From assembly GCF_022229015.1 (NCBI RefSeq), contig NZ_JAKKFF010000033.1, forward strand, positions 1-64,000: 64,000 nt of DNA, read 5' to 3'. The first letter of the stretch is position 1. Each line of letters opens with the position of its first letter. This stretch comes from Micromonospora foliorum (lineage in GTDB: Bacteria; Actinomycetota; Actinomycetes; Mycobacteriales; Micromonosporaceae). This document shows positions 45,261-55,009 of this stretch, piece by piece. The notes below the pieces were generated by a model. The model did no database searches. It had not been told where the DNA came from and was given only the letters and a program-made list of their open reading frames with translations. Both the position numbers and the translations under genes were made by a program.

Positions 45261-48200
45261 TTACCCGAGCAGTGCCGCCTCCGCGGCGCCGATCTCTCGA
45301 AACAGAGCGTGGGCCTCCCGCGATCGGGCGCGGGCCAGCGACGCGCGGCCCAGGGCCTCGTAGGCGCAAGCGACGGTGACCAGCGTGCGAGCGTAGGCCA
45401 TTCGCTGCCCGGCCCGCCGTTGGATACGCAGCGCGCGGCGGCCCTCGGCCAGGCACCCCGCCAAATCGCCGAGACCCAGGTACGCGGCGGCAAGGCGGCT
45501 ACGGGCCTGACCCGCCACCAGCCGGTACCCGCCGGCACGGGCGGCCGCCACCGCATGGGTCGCGTGCTCGCGGGCGCTGTCGAACTCCTTGCGGGCCGCG
45601 CACAGCTCGGAGAGCAGCATCAGCGCCTCCACCCGGGCGCGCTCATTGCCGGCGCGGTCCACGACGGCCAGCACCGGTTCCAGGCGGTGACCCGACTCCG
45701 ACGGCCGGTCCTGCCGCAGCAGCACCTCGGCGAGCGCGATCCGGATGAACGCCTCCAACCGGCTGTCCCGCAGGTCGAGAACGATGTCCAGGCCAGCGTT
45801 CAGCACGTCCTCGGCCTGCGCGTAGCGCCCAGCGTCGCCGTGCACCCGGCCGAGCGCTGTCAGCGCGGCGGCCTCCTCGTGCCGGGCGCCGATCGTCCGG
45901 CAGATCCGCACCGCCTCTTCCGCCGCGGCCCGCGCCCCGTCGAGCCGGCCCAGCTCTCGGCCCACCAGCGCGAGGTTCTCACTGGCTATGGCGGCGCCCA
46001 TGTGCTGGCCGGTCTCCCGCAGCAACGCGATCGCCAGCTCGCCGTACCGCGCGGCTGCGGCCAGGTCGCCCACTTCCTCGCAGGCAGCCGCCAGGTTGGT
46101 CAGCGTGCCGGCCTCGGCCCGGCGGTCGCCGACCTCCCGGTCGATCGCGAGGGCTCGCTCGAACCGACCGATCGCGGCCCGAGGCCGACCCAACTGCGCC
46201 AGCGCGATGCCGATGCTGCAGTGGGCGGCCGAAGCGCCGACCCGCCAATCGGCGCGGTCGGCGAGCGCCGCGACAGCCTCGTACTCGACGCGGGCGGCAC
46301 GCAGATCGCCGGTACGCCAGCTCAGCAGTCCCAGACTCTGCCGCATCACGGCCTCGCCGCGCAGGTCGCCGTCACGACGGGCCGCCTCCAACCCGGCCCG
46401 GGCGATCGACCGCCACTGCGCCAGCGGTGTGCGCATCCGGAGAAAGTCGTACATGGCGTGGGCGAGCTGCCACGCCGGCCGATAGTGGCCGTCCGCGACC
46501 GCGTGCTCCAGCGCCCCGACCAGATTCGCGGATTCGGCTTCGAGCCATTCACGGGCCCGCGTCTGGTCGTCGAAGTCGAGCACCGGTACGCCGGGCGGCG
46601 GTGGGTCCTGCGGCAGCCGTAGCCGCGACGGGCCGTTCAGCGCGGCCGTGGCCCGGGCAACGGCGTGCAGGTAGAAGTGCAGCAGCCGGCGTACGGCGGC
46701 GGCTCTGTCAGCCGGGGCGTCGTGTTCGGCGGCGAGCTGTGCTCCGTACTCGAGCAGCAGGTCGTGACTGACGATTCGGGCCGTCCCGGTGATGCGAATC
46801 AGGTGCAGCCGGGTCAGCGCGTCAACGAGTGACTCGACGTCCTCGTGGGGCAGGCCAGCCAGGGCGGCAGCCGCGGGCATGGCGAGCCCGGCCGGCGCCG
46901 GCACCAGCCCCAGCAGCCGGAACAACCGGCCCGCCGGCGCCGGCAGCGCCTGGTACGACAGTTCGAAGGCGCCACGGACGGCGGAGCTGTCGTCGTCGTC
47001 GACGCGCAGCTGCGCGACCCGGCCCCGCGCGATCAGCTCGTCGACGTGGCCGCGCACGCTCAGATGCGCCCGGTCGGCCAGACGGGCACCGGCGATGCGC
47101 AGGGCCAAGGGCAGGTGCCCGCAGATTTCGGCCAGCTGCTGAGCCGCAGCGGGGTCGGCCTCGATACGGTCGGCCCCGGCGGTGCGGGCCAGCAGCTCCA
47201 CCGCGTCGGCGGCGGGCAGGACGTCGAGGGTGAGCCGGGCGGCACCATCACGCGCGATCAGGCCGCTGAGCCGGTCCCGGCTGGTCACCATGGTCAGGCA
47301 ACCCGGACCGCCCGGGACGAGCGGCCGGACCTGGCCGGCATCGGCCACGTTGTCCAGCACGAGCAAAACCCGCCGGCCGGCGAGCGCCGAACGGTACAGC
47401 GCCACCTGCGCATCCGCCTCGGCCGGGATCCGATCGGATGCCACGCCCAGCGCGCCCAACAGCAGCGGCAGCGCCTCGGCGGGCGACCGACGTGGGCCCG
47501 GATGAAACCCGCGCATGTCCACGAACAGCTGCCCGTCTGGAAAACGGTGCTGGACCAGGTGTGCCCAGTGCACAGCCAGACTGGTCTTACCCGCCCCGGC
47601 AGGGCCACACACGACGGCGACTCGCGGTGCCCCCGCTTCCAGCAATCGGTGCAGAACCGTCAGTTCTCGCTGGCGGCCGACGAAGCCGGGTGCGGCCGCT
47701 GGCAGTTGCCGCGGCACCTCCCCCGCTGGTTCCCGCGGCCGGTACCTCGCGGATCCCGGGCTCGGCTCCACGCCGGCGAGCACCGCGCGGTGCGCCTGCT
47801 GCAGTTCCTCGCCCGGCTCGATGCCCAGCTCACCGGCCAACCGCTCGCGAACCCGGCGGAACAGTGCCAGCGCGTCGACCCGACGGCCGCACCGGTGCAG
47901 CGCGACGAGCAGTGCCAGGGCGAGACGCTCCCGGGCCGGGTTGTCCGCCACCACGTCAGCAAGCCCGTCGACGATGTCGCCGAATCGGCCGAGTTCGAGG
48001 TCGAGATCGGCACGCAGCTCAAGCGCGGCGAATCGCTCCTCGTTGAGCTGTGGGGCAACGAGCTCGTCCAGCCAGGGCCCGCCGACATCGGCCAGTGCGG
48101 GCCCGCGCCAAAGGCGCAGGGCACGGTCGACCAACTCACGAGCCTCCTCCGGCTCGCACGTCCGCGCCGTCCGCAGCAGATCACGGAACTCGTGCAGGTC

Positions 48201-48578
48201 CACCGCGGACCGGTCGGCGACCAGGCGATAACCCTGACCCGCCACGACCAGCTTCGCCGTGCGTCTCGGCGCATCAACCGCGTTGAGCAGGGTCCGTAGT
48301 CGTGAGACACACCCCTGCACGGCGTTGCGGGCGGAAGCCGGCGGTGCCGTACCCCACAGCGCCGTCACGAGGCGATCGATCGAAACGATGTTTCCGCACT
48401 CCAACGCCAGCACGGCGAGCACAGTGCGATGCTGGGCGGCCGACGGACCCAGCCGCCGCACGCCGTGCCACACGCCGACCGGCCCCAGCAGTCGAAACTG
48501 CAGTCCGTCCTCGACTTGGTCCACGTCAGGTCCGATCCGTTGGAACCACGACGCTCGAGATGATCTCACAGGAGGCAT
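45261..48578 (-). CDS. AfsR/SARP-family regulator with NB-ARC and TPR domains
   Basis: The 1105-residue protein has an OmpR-like winged helix (about 28-105; LQFRLLGPVGVWHGVRRLGP) and a bacterial transcriptional activation domain (about 112-258; VDLHEFRDLLRTARTCEPEE). An NB-ARC ATPase (about 300-600) with Walker A GPAGAGKT follows, then a long TPR array (about 640-1100). This is the full AfsR layout. Such proteins activate secondary metabolism and can be tuned by phosphorylation or nucleotide binding. ATG 48578 has no clear ribosome site; GTG 48524 (VDQVEDGLQF) is a plausible alternative. Neither RiPP cluster is adjacent, so its target is not shown. Confidence 0.9.
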   Translation of the reverse strand: MPPVRSSRASWFQRIGPDVDQVEDGLQFRLLGPVGVWHGVRRLGPSAAQHRTVLAVLALECGNIVSIDRLVTALWGTAPPASARNAVQGCVSRLRTLLNAVDAPRRTAKLVVAGQGYRLVADRSAVDLHEFRDLLRTARTCEPEEARELVDRALRLWRGPALADVGGPWLDELVAPQLNEERFAALELRADLDLELGRFGDIVDGLADVVADNPARERLALALLVALHRCGRRVDALALFRRVRERLAGELGIEPGEELQQAHRAVLAGVEPSPGSARYRPREPAGEVPRQLPAAAPGFVGRQRELTVLHRLLEAGAPRVAVVCGPAGAGKTSLAVHWAHLVQHRFPDGQLFVDMRGFHPGPRRSPAEALPLLLGALGVASDRIPAEADAQVALYRSALAGRRVLLVLDNVADAGQVRPLVPGGPGCLTMVTSRDRLSGLIARDGAARLTLDVLPAADAVELLARTAGADRIEADPAAAQQLAEICGHLPLALRIAGARLADRAHLSVRGHVDELIARGRVAQLRVDDDDSSAVRGAFELSYQALPAPAGRLFRLLGLVPAPAGLAMPAAAALAGLPHEDVESLVDALTRLHLIRITGTARIVSHDLLLEYGAQLAAEHDAPADRAAAVRRLLHFYLHAVARATAALNGPSRLRLPQDPPPPGVPVLDFDDQTRAREWLEAESANLVGALEHAVADGHYRPAWQLAHAMYDFLRMRTPLAQWRSIARAGLEAARRDGDLRGEAVMRQSLGLLSWRTGDLRAARVEYEAVAALADRADWRVGASAAHCSIGIALAQLGRPRAAIGRFERALAIDREVGDRRAEAGTLTNLAAACEEVGDLAAAARYGELAIALLRETGQHMGAAIASENLALVGRELGRLDGARAAAEEAVRICRTIGARHEEAAALTALGRVHGDAGRYAQAEDVLNAGLDIVLDLRDSRLEAFIRIALAEVLLRQDRPSESGHRLEPVLAVVDRAGNERARVEALMLLSELCAARKEFDSAREHATHAVAAARAGGYRLVAGQARSRLAAAYLGLGDLAGCLAEGRRALRIQRRAGQRMAYARTLVTVACAYEALGRASLARARSREAHALFREIGAAEAALLG

Positions 48579-48967
48579 GTATCAGCGAAGGGTCCCGGCC
48601 ACCAGGTCAGCGGCCAGGTCGAGCCGACCCCGGTTACGGTCTCCGCGGCTTCGTGCACTGCATGTTGGCCGGTTAGGAGTTCATGGACCGGTCAGTCGGG
48701 ATCGGCTTTGAGTTGGGTTGTGGAGTTCAGCGAACGCCATCCGGTCGCCCGGCGAGGCGTGCTGCCGATGGTTCGGCGGGGAATCAGACGAGCAGCCAAG
48801 CCAGGGCCCCCGAAGCTGATCTCAATGCCCTCGCGCACGACTGAGCTGCGAGATCGTTATGGCCTCTCGGTAATAGTGCCGGCAACCTGTGCTGGCACAC
48901 GGACTGCTGCACCGGCGTAAGGGCTGGATCTGGAACAACTACACAGAGGTGGCCGAATGAACCAGCC
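48579..48967. other. Intergenic region, nothing recognised
   Basis: About 390 bases between the AfsR-like gene and the broken ABC permease carry no supported gene, hairpin or promoter that I can defend. Confidence 0.35.
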
Positions 48968-49634
48968 TGGCGGCAGCGGCCGACGCCCGCCTTGTGATCC
49001 TGCCGCGCCGCGGCCACATCGGCACCATCGCCGAGACCGCGACGCTCGGTTACGCCACCCCTGGGCTGATGCTGCTCGCCGTCTGCTACGGGCTCGGCGC
49101 CACCGCCACCGCGGTCAACTCCGACATGACAAGGGCATCATCAACCGGTTCAAAGTCATGCATGTCTCCCACCGCGCGGTGCTGACCGGTCACGTCATCG
49201 CCAGCGTGCTGACCAACCTGGTCGCGATCGCGGCCCTTATCGCGGTGGCCTTCCTGCTCGGCTTCCGTCCGGCCGCGAGCCCTCTCGACGGGCTCGCCGC
49301 GATCGGCGTCATCGTGCTGCTGGCCTTCGCCACCGCCTGGCTCACGGTCGCCCTGGGACTATCCGCGAAATCCCCGGAAACCGCAGGCCTGGCCTCCGTA
49401 CCACTCGTCATGCTGCCGTTCTTCAGCAGCGCGATCGTGCCGGCCGACAAGATGGGGCCGGGCCTGCGAGAGTTCGCGCAGTACCAACCCTTCACATCGA
49501 TCGTCGAAACCCTGCGCGGATTCCTCGACGGCGCACCAGCCGCCGCCGACGTGATCCCCGCCCTCGCCTGGTGCGTCGGCATCGCCCTCGTCGGCTACCT
49601 GTGGGCGCGCTCCACGTTCACGAAGCGAGCGTGA
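48968..49634 (+). pseudogene. ABC-2 type permease, truncated and frameshifted
   Basis: The first part is in one frame (TLGYATPGLMLLAVCYGLGA, AVNSDMT) and the rest, from about 49129, in another (GIINRFKVMHVSHRAVLTGH). The latter continues as a good ABC-2 membrane domain to the end YLWARSTFTKRA at 49634. One frameshift and the missing N-terminal helix and ATPase gene show it is inactive. Intact relatives export antibiotics. The final 17 bases overlap the convergent regulator remnant. Confidence 0.8.
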
Positions 49635-49915
49635 CCGCCGCCACCTGACTCCAACCCACCCGAGTGCCCTCCAGCGCCGCCTCCGCGAACACCATTTCGC
49701 CGAGACGGCGCCGCACTGTCCGCTCGATCCGCGCCACGTCCGGATGGGAAAGATCCGCGAGTCCCCGCACTCCGGCGCTCGCCCCGAGCAACCGCGCGGC
49801 CTGCTCGTACTCGTCGTGGCGCAGTGCCAGGTCCGCGACCCCGACGAGCACCTGGGCGATCAGGGGTCTGTGCCCCGTCTCGGCCGCCGTGCGGAACGCC
49901 CCGATGCGGTGTTCG
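49618..49915 (-). pseudogene. C-terminal fragment of an AfsR/LuxR-type TPR regulator
   Basis: The minus strand encodes AFRTAAETGHRPLIAQVLVG, then YEQAARLLGASAGVRGLADL and RTVRRRLGEMVFAEAALEGT. This is the usual C-terminal TPR end of SARP/LuxR-type regulators. At about 49915 the frame passes into a transposase fragment, so an insertion truncated it. Confidence 0.7.
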
Positions 49916-49917
49916 CG

Positions 49918-50165
49918 AGCCCGGCGGAGTGCGATACCCCGAACAGCGGGCCGATCTGCCGCATGGTCAGGTTGGTACGCCAGTAGGTGGCCACCAGCAG
50001 CACCCGATCGGCGAGGTCCAGGGCCCACTGCCGGCCCGGCCGGCCGTCGGCGACACCGTCACCGCCACGCTCGGCGACCAGCCGGACCAGCTTGCGGAAC
50101 TGGGCGGGCTGCAGCCCGGTGAACGGGAAGATCCACTCAGACTGGGCTGCCGTGATCACCTGCAC
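49918..50165 (-). mobile_element. IS5-like (DDE_Tnp_4) transposase, N-terminal remnant
   Basis: From the minus strand at 50165 the frame reads FTGLQPAQFRKLVRLVAERG, then ALDLADRVLLVATYWRTNLT and MRQIGPLFGVSHSAG. This is the helix-turn-helix domain of a Tnp4-type IS5-group transposase. It ends where the regulator fragment begins; the catalytic domain is absent. Confidence 0.8.
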
Positions 50166-50408
50166 CCGAGGATCCTGACCGATCGTCCTGACTAGACAGA
50201 TACCGGGGTTACGCGACGTCCCCTAGTGCGCTCTGCCACGCTCACGCGGCGCTTGCCCGGTCTCGTACTGCTGCCTACGGTTCCGCAAACCCTGGCCGCG
50301 GACGTCAAGAAATCCTCTAGGTTTCCCCGGGAGTATGGACGCTTGTGATCATTGTCGATAGCTTCGTTAAACGCGTTCAGCGCTTTTCGGCAGAGGGGAA
50401 ACGACCGT

Positions 50409-50846
50409 ATGAAACGGAGAGGACTACTTCGGGCGGGCGCGGCGTCGGCCGCGGCCATTGCGACGCTCGCATTGTCCGGCCCGGCGCAGGCTGCCGGTGA
50501 CACGTGGACGTATTGGCCCAGTCATATCGGCGACGTTTGCACTACCGGCGGAGTCACACTCGGTCCTTGCTACGGTTCGGCATCGTTCGTGCGCGACGGG
50601 GATCACCTGTACGTGTGGGACAACAAGGCCGACGGGCACTCCGTGGTCGCGCTCTACAGCCGGTCGGACACCGGGAACCAAAGCAACGCAACATGGAACC
50701 ACTACGGTGCCGGCACCCGCCTCGATCACAACATGGACATCCCCGAGGGCGGCTACATCATTTACCGGGTTTGCCTGGGTGAATATGCGGACCAGATTGT
50801 GTTGGATTGGACGTGCAGCCCGTTGAAGAAAGAGTCTGCGGCGTAA
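50409..50846 (+). CDS. Small secreted protein, member of a four-gene family
   Basis: The 145-residue protein starts at ATG 50409 behind AGGGGAAA. The signal peptide (AGAASAAAIATLALSGPAQA) precedes a beta-rich domain (CTTGGVTLGPCYGSASFVRD; GDHLYVWDNKADGHSVVALY; RLDHNMDIPEGGYIIYRVCL). The gene directly downstream encodes a very similar protein, so the pair arose by tandem duplication. Two more distant relatives are at 36141 and 43835. Function unknown. Confidence 0.8.
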   Translation: MKRRGLLRAGAASAAAIATLALSGPAQAAGDTWTYWPSHIGDVCTTGGVTLGPCYGSASFVRDGDHLYVWDNKADGHSVVALYSRSDTGNQSNATWNHYGAGTRLDHNMDIPEGGYIIYRVCLGEYADQIVLDWTCSPLKKESAA

Positions 50847-50861
50847 ATGAGGGGAACGAAG

Positions 50862-51281
50862 ATGACGCGGAAAATAGTTATCCGGACGGCGGCGGCGGTC
50901 GCCGCCGCCGCGACAATCGCGATCGCCAGCCCAGCGCAGGCCGCCGACACATGGACGACCACCGGTTCCCACCTCGGGGACGTTTGCACGTTTCCGATGA
51001 CGACCGGTTGTGACGGTTCGGCATCGTTCGTGCACGACGGCGAGCACCTGTACGTGTGGGACAACGTCGCCGACGGACACTCGGTCGTTGCCGAGTATTG
51101 GCGCGAGGACGTCGGGATCGGTCAGCGGAACCTCGCGTGGAACCACTACGGTACGGGGACTCGACTGGACCACAACATGAACATGGCGGAGGGCGTCGGG
51201 ATCCGGTACAGGGTCTGCCTCGGCGAGTACGCCACTGGCAAAGTGTGGGCATGCGGCGATATGAAGGTCGAGTACGCGTGA
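50862..51281 (+). CDS. Small secreted protein, tandem paralogue
   Basis: The 139-residue protein starts at ATG 50862 (GAGGGG 7 bases upstream); ATG 50847, which abuts the previous stop, is an alternative. The signal peptide (TAAAVAAAATIAIASPAQA) precedes a domain nearly matching its neighbour (GSASFVHDGEHLYVWDNVAD; NHYGTGTRLDHNMNMAEG). The two genes form an operon with 15 bases between them. No enzyme motif is present. Confidence 0.8.
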   Translation: MTRKIVIRTAAAVAAAATIAIASPAQAADTWTTTGSHLGDVCTFPMTTGCDGSASFVHDGEHLYVWDNVADGHSVVAEYWREDVGIGQRNLAWNHYGTGTRLDHNMNMAEGVGIRYRVCLGEYATGKVWACGDMKVEYA

Positions 51282-51718
51282 CTCGAGGCACCGACAACGG
51301 CACGCCTTTCTCAACTCGGCCGGCAAACGCTTGACCCGCCGGCCCGCGCCGGCCGGATCTCGTTCCTCGATGGTGGGATCCGGGCGGCGCGGCAGGCGGA
51401 CCGAGTGAGCGCGGCGATCCCCAAGCGGGTCGTCGGTTTTATGGAGTCACGCCTGTTCCGGCGGATACGTAGAGGAACTGGGCATCCTGTGATCATTACT
51501 GATCTTCTGGTATCAGGGTCTGCGGCATGTTCGGTCTTTGTAGCTTGTAGAGGGTCAGCCGATCAGGCAGGGCCCGGAGTAGTCCGCGAATGTCCTGTTT
51601 AATTTGACCTTGTTCTGGGGGCCCGCCCAGCACGTGTCCCATAACCTTCCCCGGCAATGGCGATGCGCCCGAGCTTCTGCAAGACGTTGACGACTATTGA
51701 ACAAGAGGAAGTGAGTGC
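51282..51718. other. Intergenic region
   Basis: There is a GC-rich palindromic patch at about 51336-51355 (CCGGCCCGCGCCGG) that may end the secreted-protein pair. No gene is supported in the rest; the segment just before 51719 should contain the next promoter. Confidence 0.35.
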
Positions 51719-53134
51719 ATGCGCATCGGTCGACTCTGGCTGACCCTCGGCGCGGCCGTCGCCCTGACGTTGACCTGGGCCCCGACGGCCTCGGCGGTCA
51801 GCTGGGACAACGTCAAGCCGTACATCAATTCTGGAATCAGCACTTCCGACCTGCAGAAGCTCGTCTGGAGCCCGAAATCGGCGACCGAGTTGGCGGCGGT
51901 CGACGACGCATACCGGACCGGCCTGCTGTCGGCGGACGGCGCGCCCGGCTTGGCGCAGGTGTACAGCCACACGAACCAGCAGATGTATTACAAGACGAAC
52001 AGCGCCTGCAGTACCGCGAAGACCGTGATTGCCGACGCGGACGCGCAGTATTCGGTGGCGGCCTGGTGCTTCACCGGTGCCGACGAGACCTCCAACGCCT
52101 GGCTGCCGCAGGCCATCACCACGTCCCAGGATGCGGAGCAGAGCAGCGGCTATTCGGCGGGCGGCGACGAGGTCCTGGGGCTCTGGCGGCAGGCGGCTAC
52201 CTCGAGCAACCGGGTGCGCTGCCCGGGCGTCGCCGACAACTCGGCTTCGTCGGTGGGATTGCGCGCCACGTTCATCGAGCGGCCCTACACGACAGGCGAG
52301 CACAGCGCGTACCGGCACGTGATGCTGACCGTCCCAACAACCGACGGTAGCGTCATCGCGCCGGTGTGCAACGTGCACGGTGGTGGCGCGGTGTGGTACG
52401 GCCCGTACCTGTTTGTGTCGCGCTATTCCACGGGCTTCATGGTGTTCGACACCCGGCGCGTCTACAAAATCCCGTACGAGAACACCTGCGGCGCCAACGG
52501 CGCGACGCCCGGGGTCAACGACGTGGGCCTGATCGACGGCCGCGTCTGCGCCGCTGGATACCGGTACGTGATGGTGCAGATCGGATCGTTCAACACTACG
52601 CCCTCCGGCTGCTCGAGCACGCCGAACAGCCTCACCAGCAGCCTGTGCTTTTCCTCGATGTCGCTGCAATGGTCGGACAATTCGCTGGTGACAGCGGAGT
52701 ACCGAAACACCAGCGACATGACCGCGTCCGGCGTGGCTGTGCGCCTGGTCAATTGGCCGACGGCGGCTCTGATCGACCGGATGACCACCGGCTCGACCAC
52801 GGCGGTGACGGCGAGTCGGCTCGCCGTCACAAACTTCCAGGGTGTGCAGGGGGTCGTGCAGCGGCCCAACGCGACGTCCGGCCGGTCGGAGTTCTTCATC
52901 GCTCGTACGGTCACCGGTAGCCATGATAGTGAACTGTGGTACGAACAGGATGGTGACGGGATCTGCGCCGCCAAGGGCGTGTTTGTCGAGGACACCGAGT
53001 CGATCAGCTATTGGGTCGATTCAGCCGGGAGCGCTCACCTGTGGACGTTGACCGAGTACGGCGGGCGTCGAATGCTGGTGAGGGTGTACACCAAGGAGTA
53101 CAACGACCCGCCAAGCGTCTGCCCGACGCAGTGA
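51719..53134 (+). CDS. Large secreted protein of unknown function
   Basis: The 471-residue protein starts at ATG 51719 behind AGAGGAAG. The signal peptide (LWLTLGAAVALTLTWAPTAS, then AVSW) is followed by a short helical region and several all-beta segments with paired Cys (NSACSTAKTVIADADAQY; VRCPGVADN; VCNVHGGGAVWYGPYLFVSR; SGCSSTPNSLTSSLCFSS). No catalytic motif is recognised. Relatives in actinomycetes are annotated only as secreted proteins. It stands alone. Confidence 0.75.
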   Translation: MRIGRLWLTLGAAVALTLTWAPTASAVSWDNVKPYINSGISTSDLQKLVWSPKSATELAAVDDAYRTGLLSADGAPGLAQVYSHTNQQMYYKTNSACSTAKTVIADADAQYSVAAWCFTGADETSNAWLPQAITTSQDAEQSSGYSAGGDEVLGLWRQAATSSNRVRCPGVADNSASSVGLRATFIERPYTTGEHSAYRHVMLTVPTTDGSVIAPVCNVHGGGAVWYGPYLFVSRYSTGFMVFDTRRVYKIPYENTCGANGATPGVNDVGLIDGRVCAAGYRYVMVQIGSFNTTPSGCSSTPNSLTSSLCFSSMSLQWSDNSLVTAEYRNTSDMTASGVAVRLVNWPTAALIDRMTTGSTTAVTASRLAVTNFQGVQGVVQRPNATSGRSEFFIARTVTGSHDSELWYEQDGDGICAAKGVFVEDTESISYWVDSAGSAHLWTLTEYGGRRMLVRVYTKEYNDPPSVCPTQ

Positions 53135-53159
53135 CCGTCGGCGGGCCCGGCGGAGTCCG

Positions 53160-53706
53160 GCAACGATGTCGCCTCCATGGCTCACCTGAACCTGGTCAAG
53201 ATCCATCCCTGGCGGGACGGAAACGGCTGGATGTCGCGCTGCCTGCACACCCGCGCACTCACCCGCGGCGGCGTCTTCGCCCCGGAGTTCTCCTCCATTG
53301 AAGAGTGGCTCGGCGTCGGCCGGAACACGTACGCCTACTACGACGCGCTCGGTGAGATCGGCGGCCAACCCTGGCAGCCCGACAACGACACCAGCAAGTG
53401 GATCCGATTCTGCCTGAGCGCTCACCACCAACAGGCCCAACTGGTCCGGCAACGCCTCGACCAAGCCGCGCATCTCTGGGAACTGCTCGACACCTGGGTC
53501 CGGCGCAACGGGCTACCCGAGCGGGTCGTCAGCGCCCTACACCTCGCCGCTTACCGGGGGCCGAGTACGCCGCACCCTCTATCAACGCGACGAGAACCTC
53601 ACCGACGACCAAGCAACCGCGACCTTCGCGCCCTCGTCCGGGCGGACATGCTCGAACAACACGGCGAAACACGAGGCAGGTTCTACCTCACCTCGCCGAC
53701 GCTGAT
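53160..53706 (+). pseudogene. Broken Fic-domain protein gene
   Basis: The Fic core is recognisable: MAHLNLVKIHPWRDGNGWMS in place of HxFxDGNGRxxR, with Trp instead of the last Gly-flanking Arg. SSIEEWLGVGRNTYAYYDAL and VSALHLAAYRG follow. After about 53555 the frame shifts (RRTLYQRDENLTDDQAT) and shifts back (LRALVRADMLEQHGETRGRF). The N-terminal half is absent. Fic proteins transfer AMP to targets; this copy, with a changed motif and frameshifts, is not expected to work. Its end abuts the csb1 remnant. Confidence 0.8.
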
Positions 53707-54236
53707 GCGAGTCCCACGCCCCATACAGCAACGAGTACGGCTCCCGCCGGTACAACGGCCGCACATCCCCCGCCGACGCCGCCCGCACTCCCGCCCCACA
53801 TCACTGGAATCGAAGCCCACCCCACCCACCTCGCTGTCCCGCAGATACGCATCCGCATACCGATGCGGAAAGTCCAACGACGTCAGACGAACCCTCTCCT
53901 GCTTCATCACCAACTCGAACAACGGCAGATCAACGCGACCAGCATCCCGCGCTGCAAGCAGGGCCTGCTCCACCCGATTCGCCTGCGACGGAACCTGATC
54001 CACCACCACCGTGCAGTCTCCACACCGTCAACCAACCGCCGCTCGAACACGTACGGCCGCGGCAACCGCCCCTCCCGCTGCGCAGCCCGCACCTCTACCT
54101 CAGCGACCGGAAACGTGGGCGGAGCGACCCGACCCCCGGGCCCACCCACCGGCTGATACACAGCCCGGAAAGCAACCCCCGCATCCTCACGATCATCCGC
54201 CACCGCCAACAACAAACGATCAACCAAACTCGCCAT
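53705..54236 (-). pseudogene. csb1: Broken csb1/cas7 gene of a type I-G (I-U) CRISPR system
   Basis: ATG 54236 behind GGGAGTGGG opens MASLVDRLLLAVADDREDAG. After a slip near 54015 it continues VDQVPSQANRVEQALLAARD and TSLDFPHRYADAYLRDSEVG, and after a second slip near 53790 RAASAGDVRPLYRREPYSLL. These are the hallmarks of the Csb1 RAMP protein (Cas7 of type I-G/I-U), the backbone of the crRNA complex. The 3' third is missing, replaced by the Fic remnant. No other cas gene is present in the window. The CRISPR array begins 270 bases away. Confidence 0.8.
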
Positions 54237-54509
54237 TCCCACTCCCTCTCCTCGCCCGGCAATGCACTGAGGAAGGAGTAACAGACGAGTACGACAGAAA
54301 CGTCCACCACTAGGAGAGCGGGCCAAGAAGCGAATGAATTTCGGAAAGTTGCCTCACCGAATCCGAGCCTAGCCGCGCTAAGCAGGTCTACCTATCGCCT
54401 GGGTGGTCCCGCCCCGACCCGGCGTTCCGGAAACAATGACAGCGGGCGACAGACACGCACAGCAGGATGTTGCATGGCGTCGGCGGCGCACAGCCCGCGG
54501 GCGGTCACT

Positions 54510-54841
54510 ACCGCAATGGAGATCGGCCGAGTACGGCCGGTGCTGCTCGGCGACGTCGGGCACATTCACGATCATGACGGCCTTGTCGCAATGGAGACCG
54601 GCCGGGTACGGCCGGTGCTGCCGGCTGCCAGGCGGAAGACCCGCTCCCAGGACTCGCCGTCGCAATGGAGACCGGCCGGGTACGGCCGGTGCTGCCATCC
54701 CCCGGAGTCGTAGGCCCAGTGCACGTGGTCGTCGCAATGGAGACCGGCCGCGTACGGCCGGTGCTCCTGCGCGGGCTTCGCTGGCTGCGCGTTTCCAGCT
54801 GGATGTCGCAATGGAGACCGGCCGAGTACGGCCGGTGCTGC
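54510..54841 (-). CRISPR. CRISPR mini-array: five 37-base repeats, four spacers
   Basis: Repeats lie at 54510-54546, 54585-54621, 54659-54695, 54731-54767 and 54805-54841, with unique spacers of 38, 37, 35 and 37 bases. On the plus strand each starts GTCGCAATGGAGACCGG and continues CCGnGTACGGCCGGTGCTGC; the inner part ACCGGCC...GGCCGGT is a palindrome that can form the crRNA hairpin. The leftmost repeat has three changes and the fourth ends TCC, so decay is visible on the left. On the minus strand repeats end in ATTGCGAC, the usual 8-base handle position. The array is thus probably transcribed on the minus strand from a leader near 54842-55000. Confidence 0.95.
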
Positions 54842-55009
54842 CCTTGATGAGCTGCGCAGATGCCAGCACGGCAAGAGGCGGGTAGATCGTTCACTGGTTG
54901 ATATCGCCGCTCCACCAGCCCACCTCGTGGTCTGGCATCTGCTGTATCGGTTCGGGCCTGAGCGCGGGTATGCCTGGCACGACCGGCCGGGCGTACCCGC
55001 CTGCTCGCG

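Noticed and set aside
45261..48578. The AfsR-like gene as the pathway regulator of one of the RiPP operons
   Set aside because: It is about 9 kb from the lasso operon and 22 kb from the lanthipeptide operon, with unrelated genes between; nothing in the sequence ties them.
48579..48967. A short plus-strand gene starting at 48588 behind AGGAGG
   Set aside because: The ribosome-like site and ATG are there, but the encoded peptide is Arg/Ser-rich without conservation and lies where the AfsR-like gene needs its promoter.
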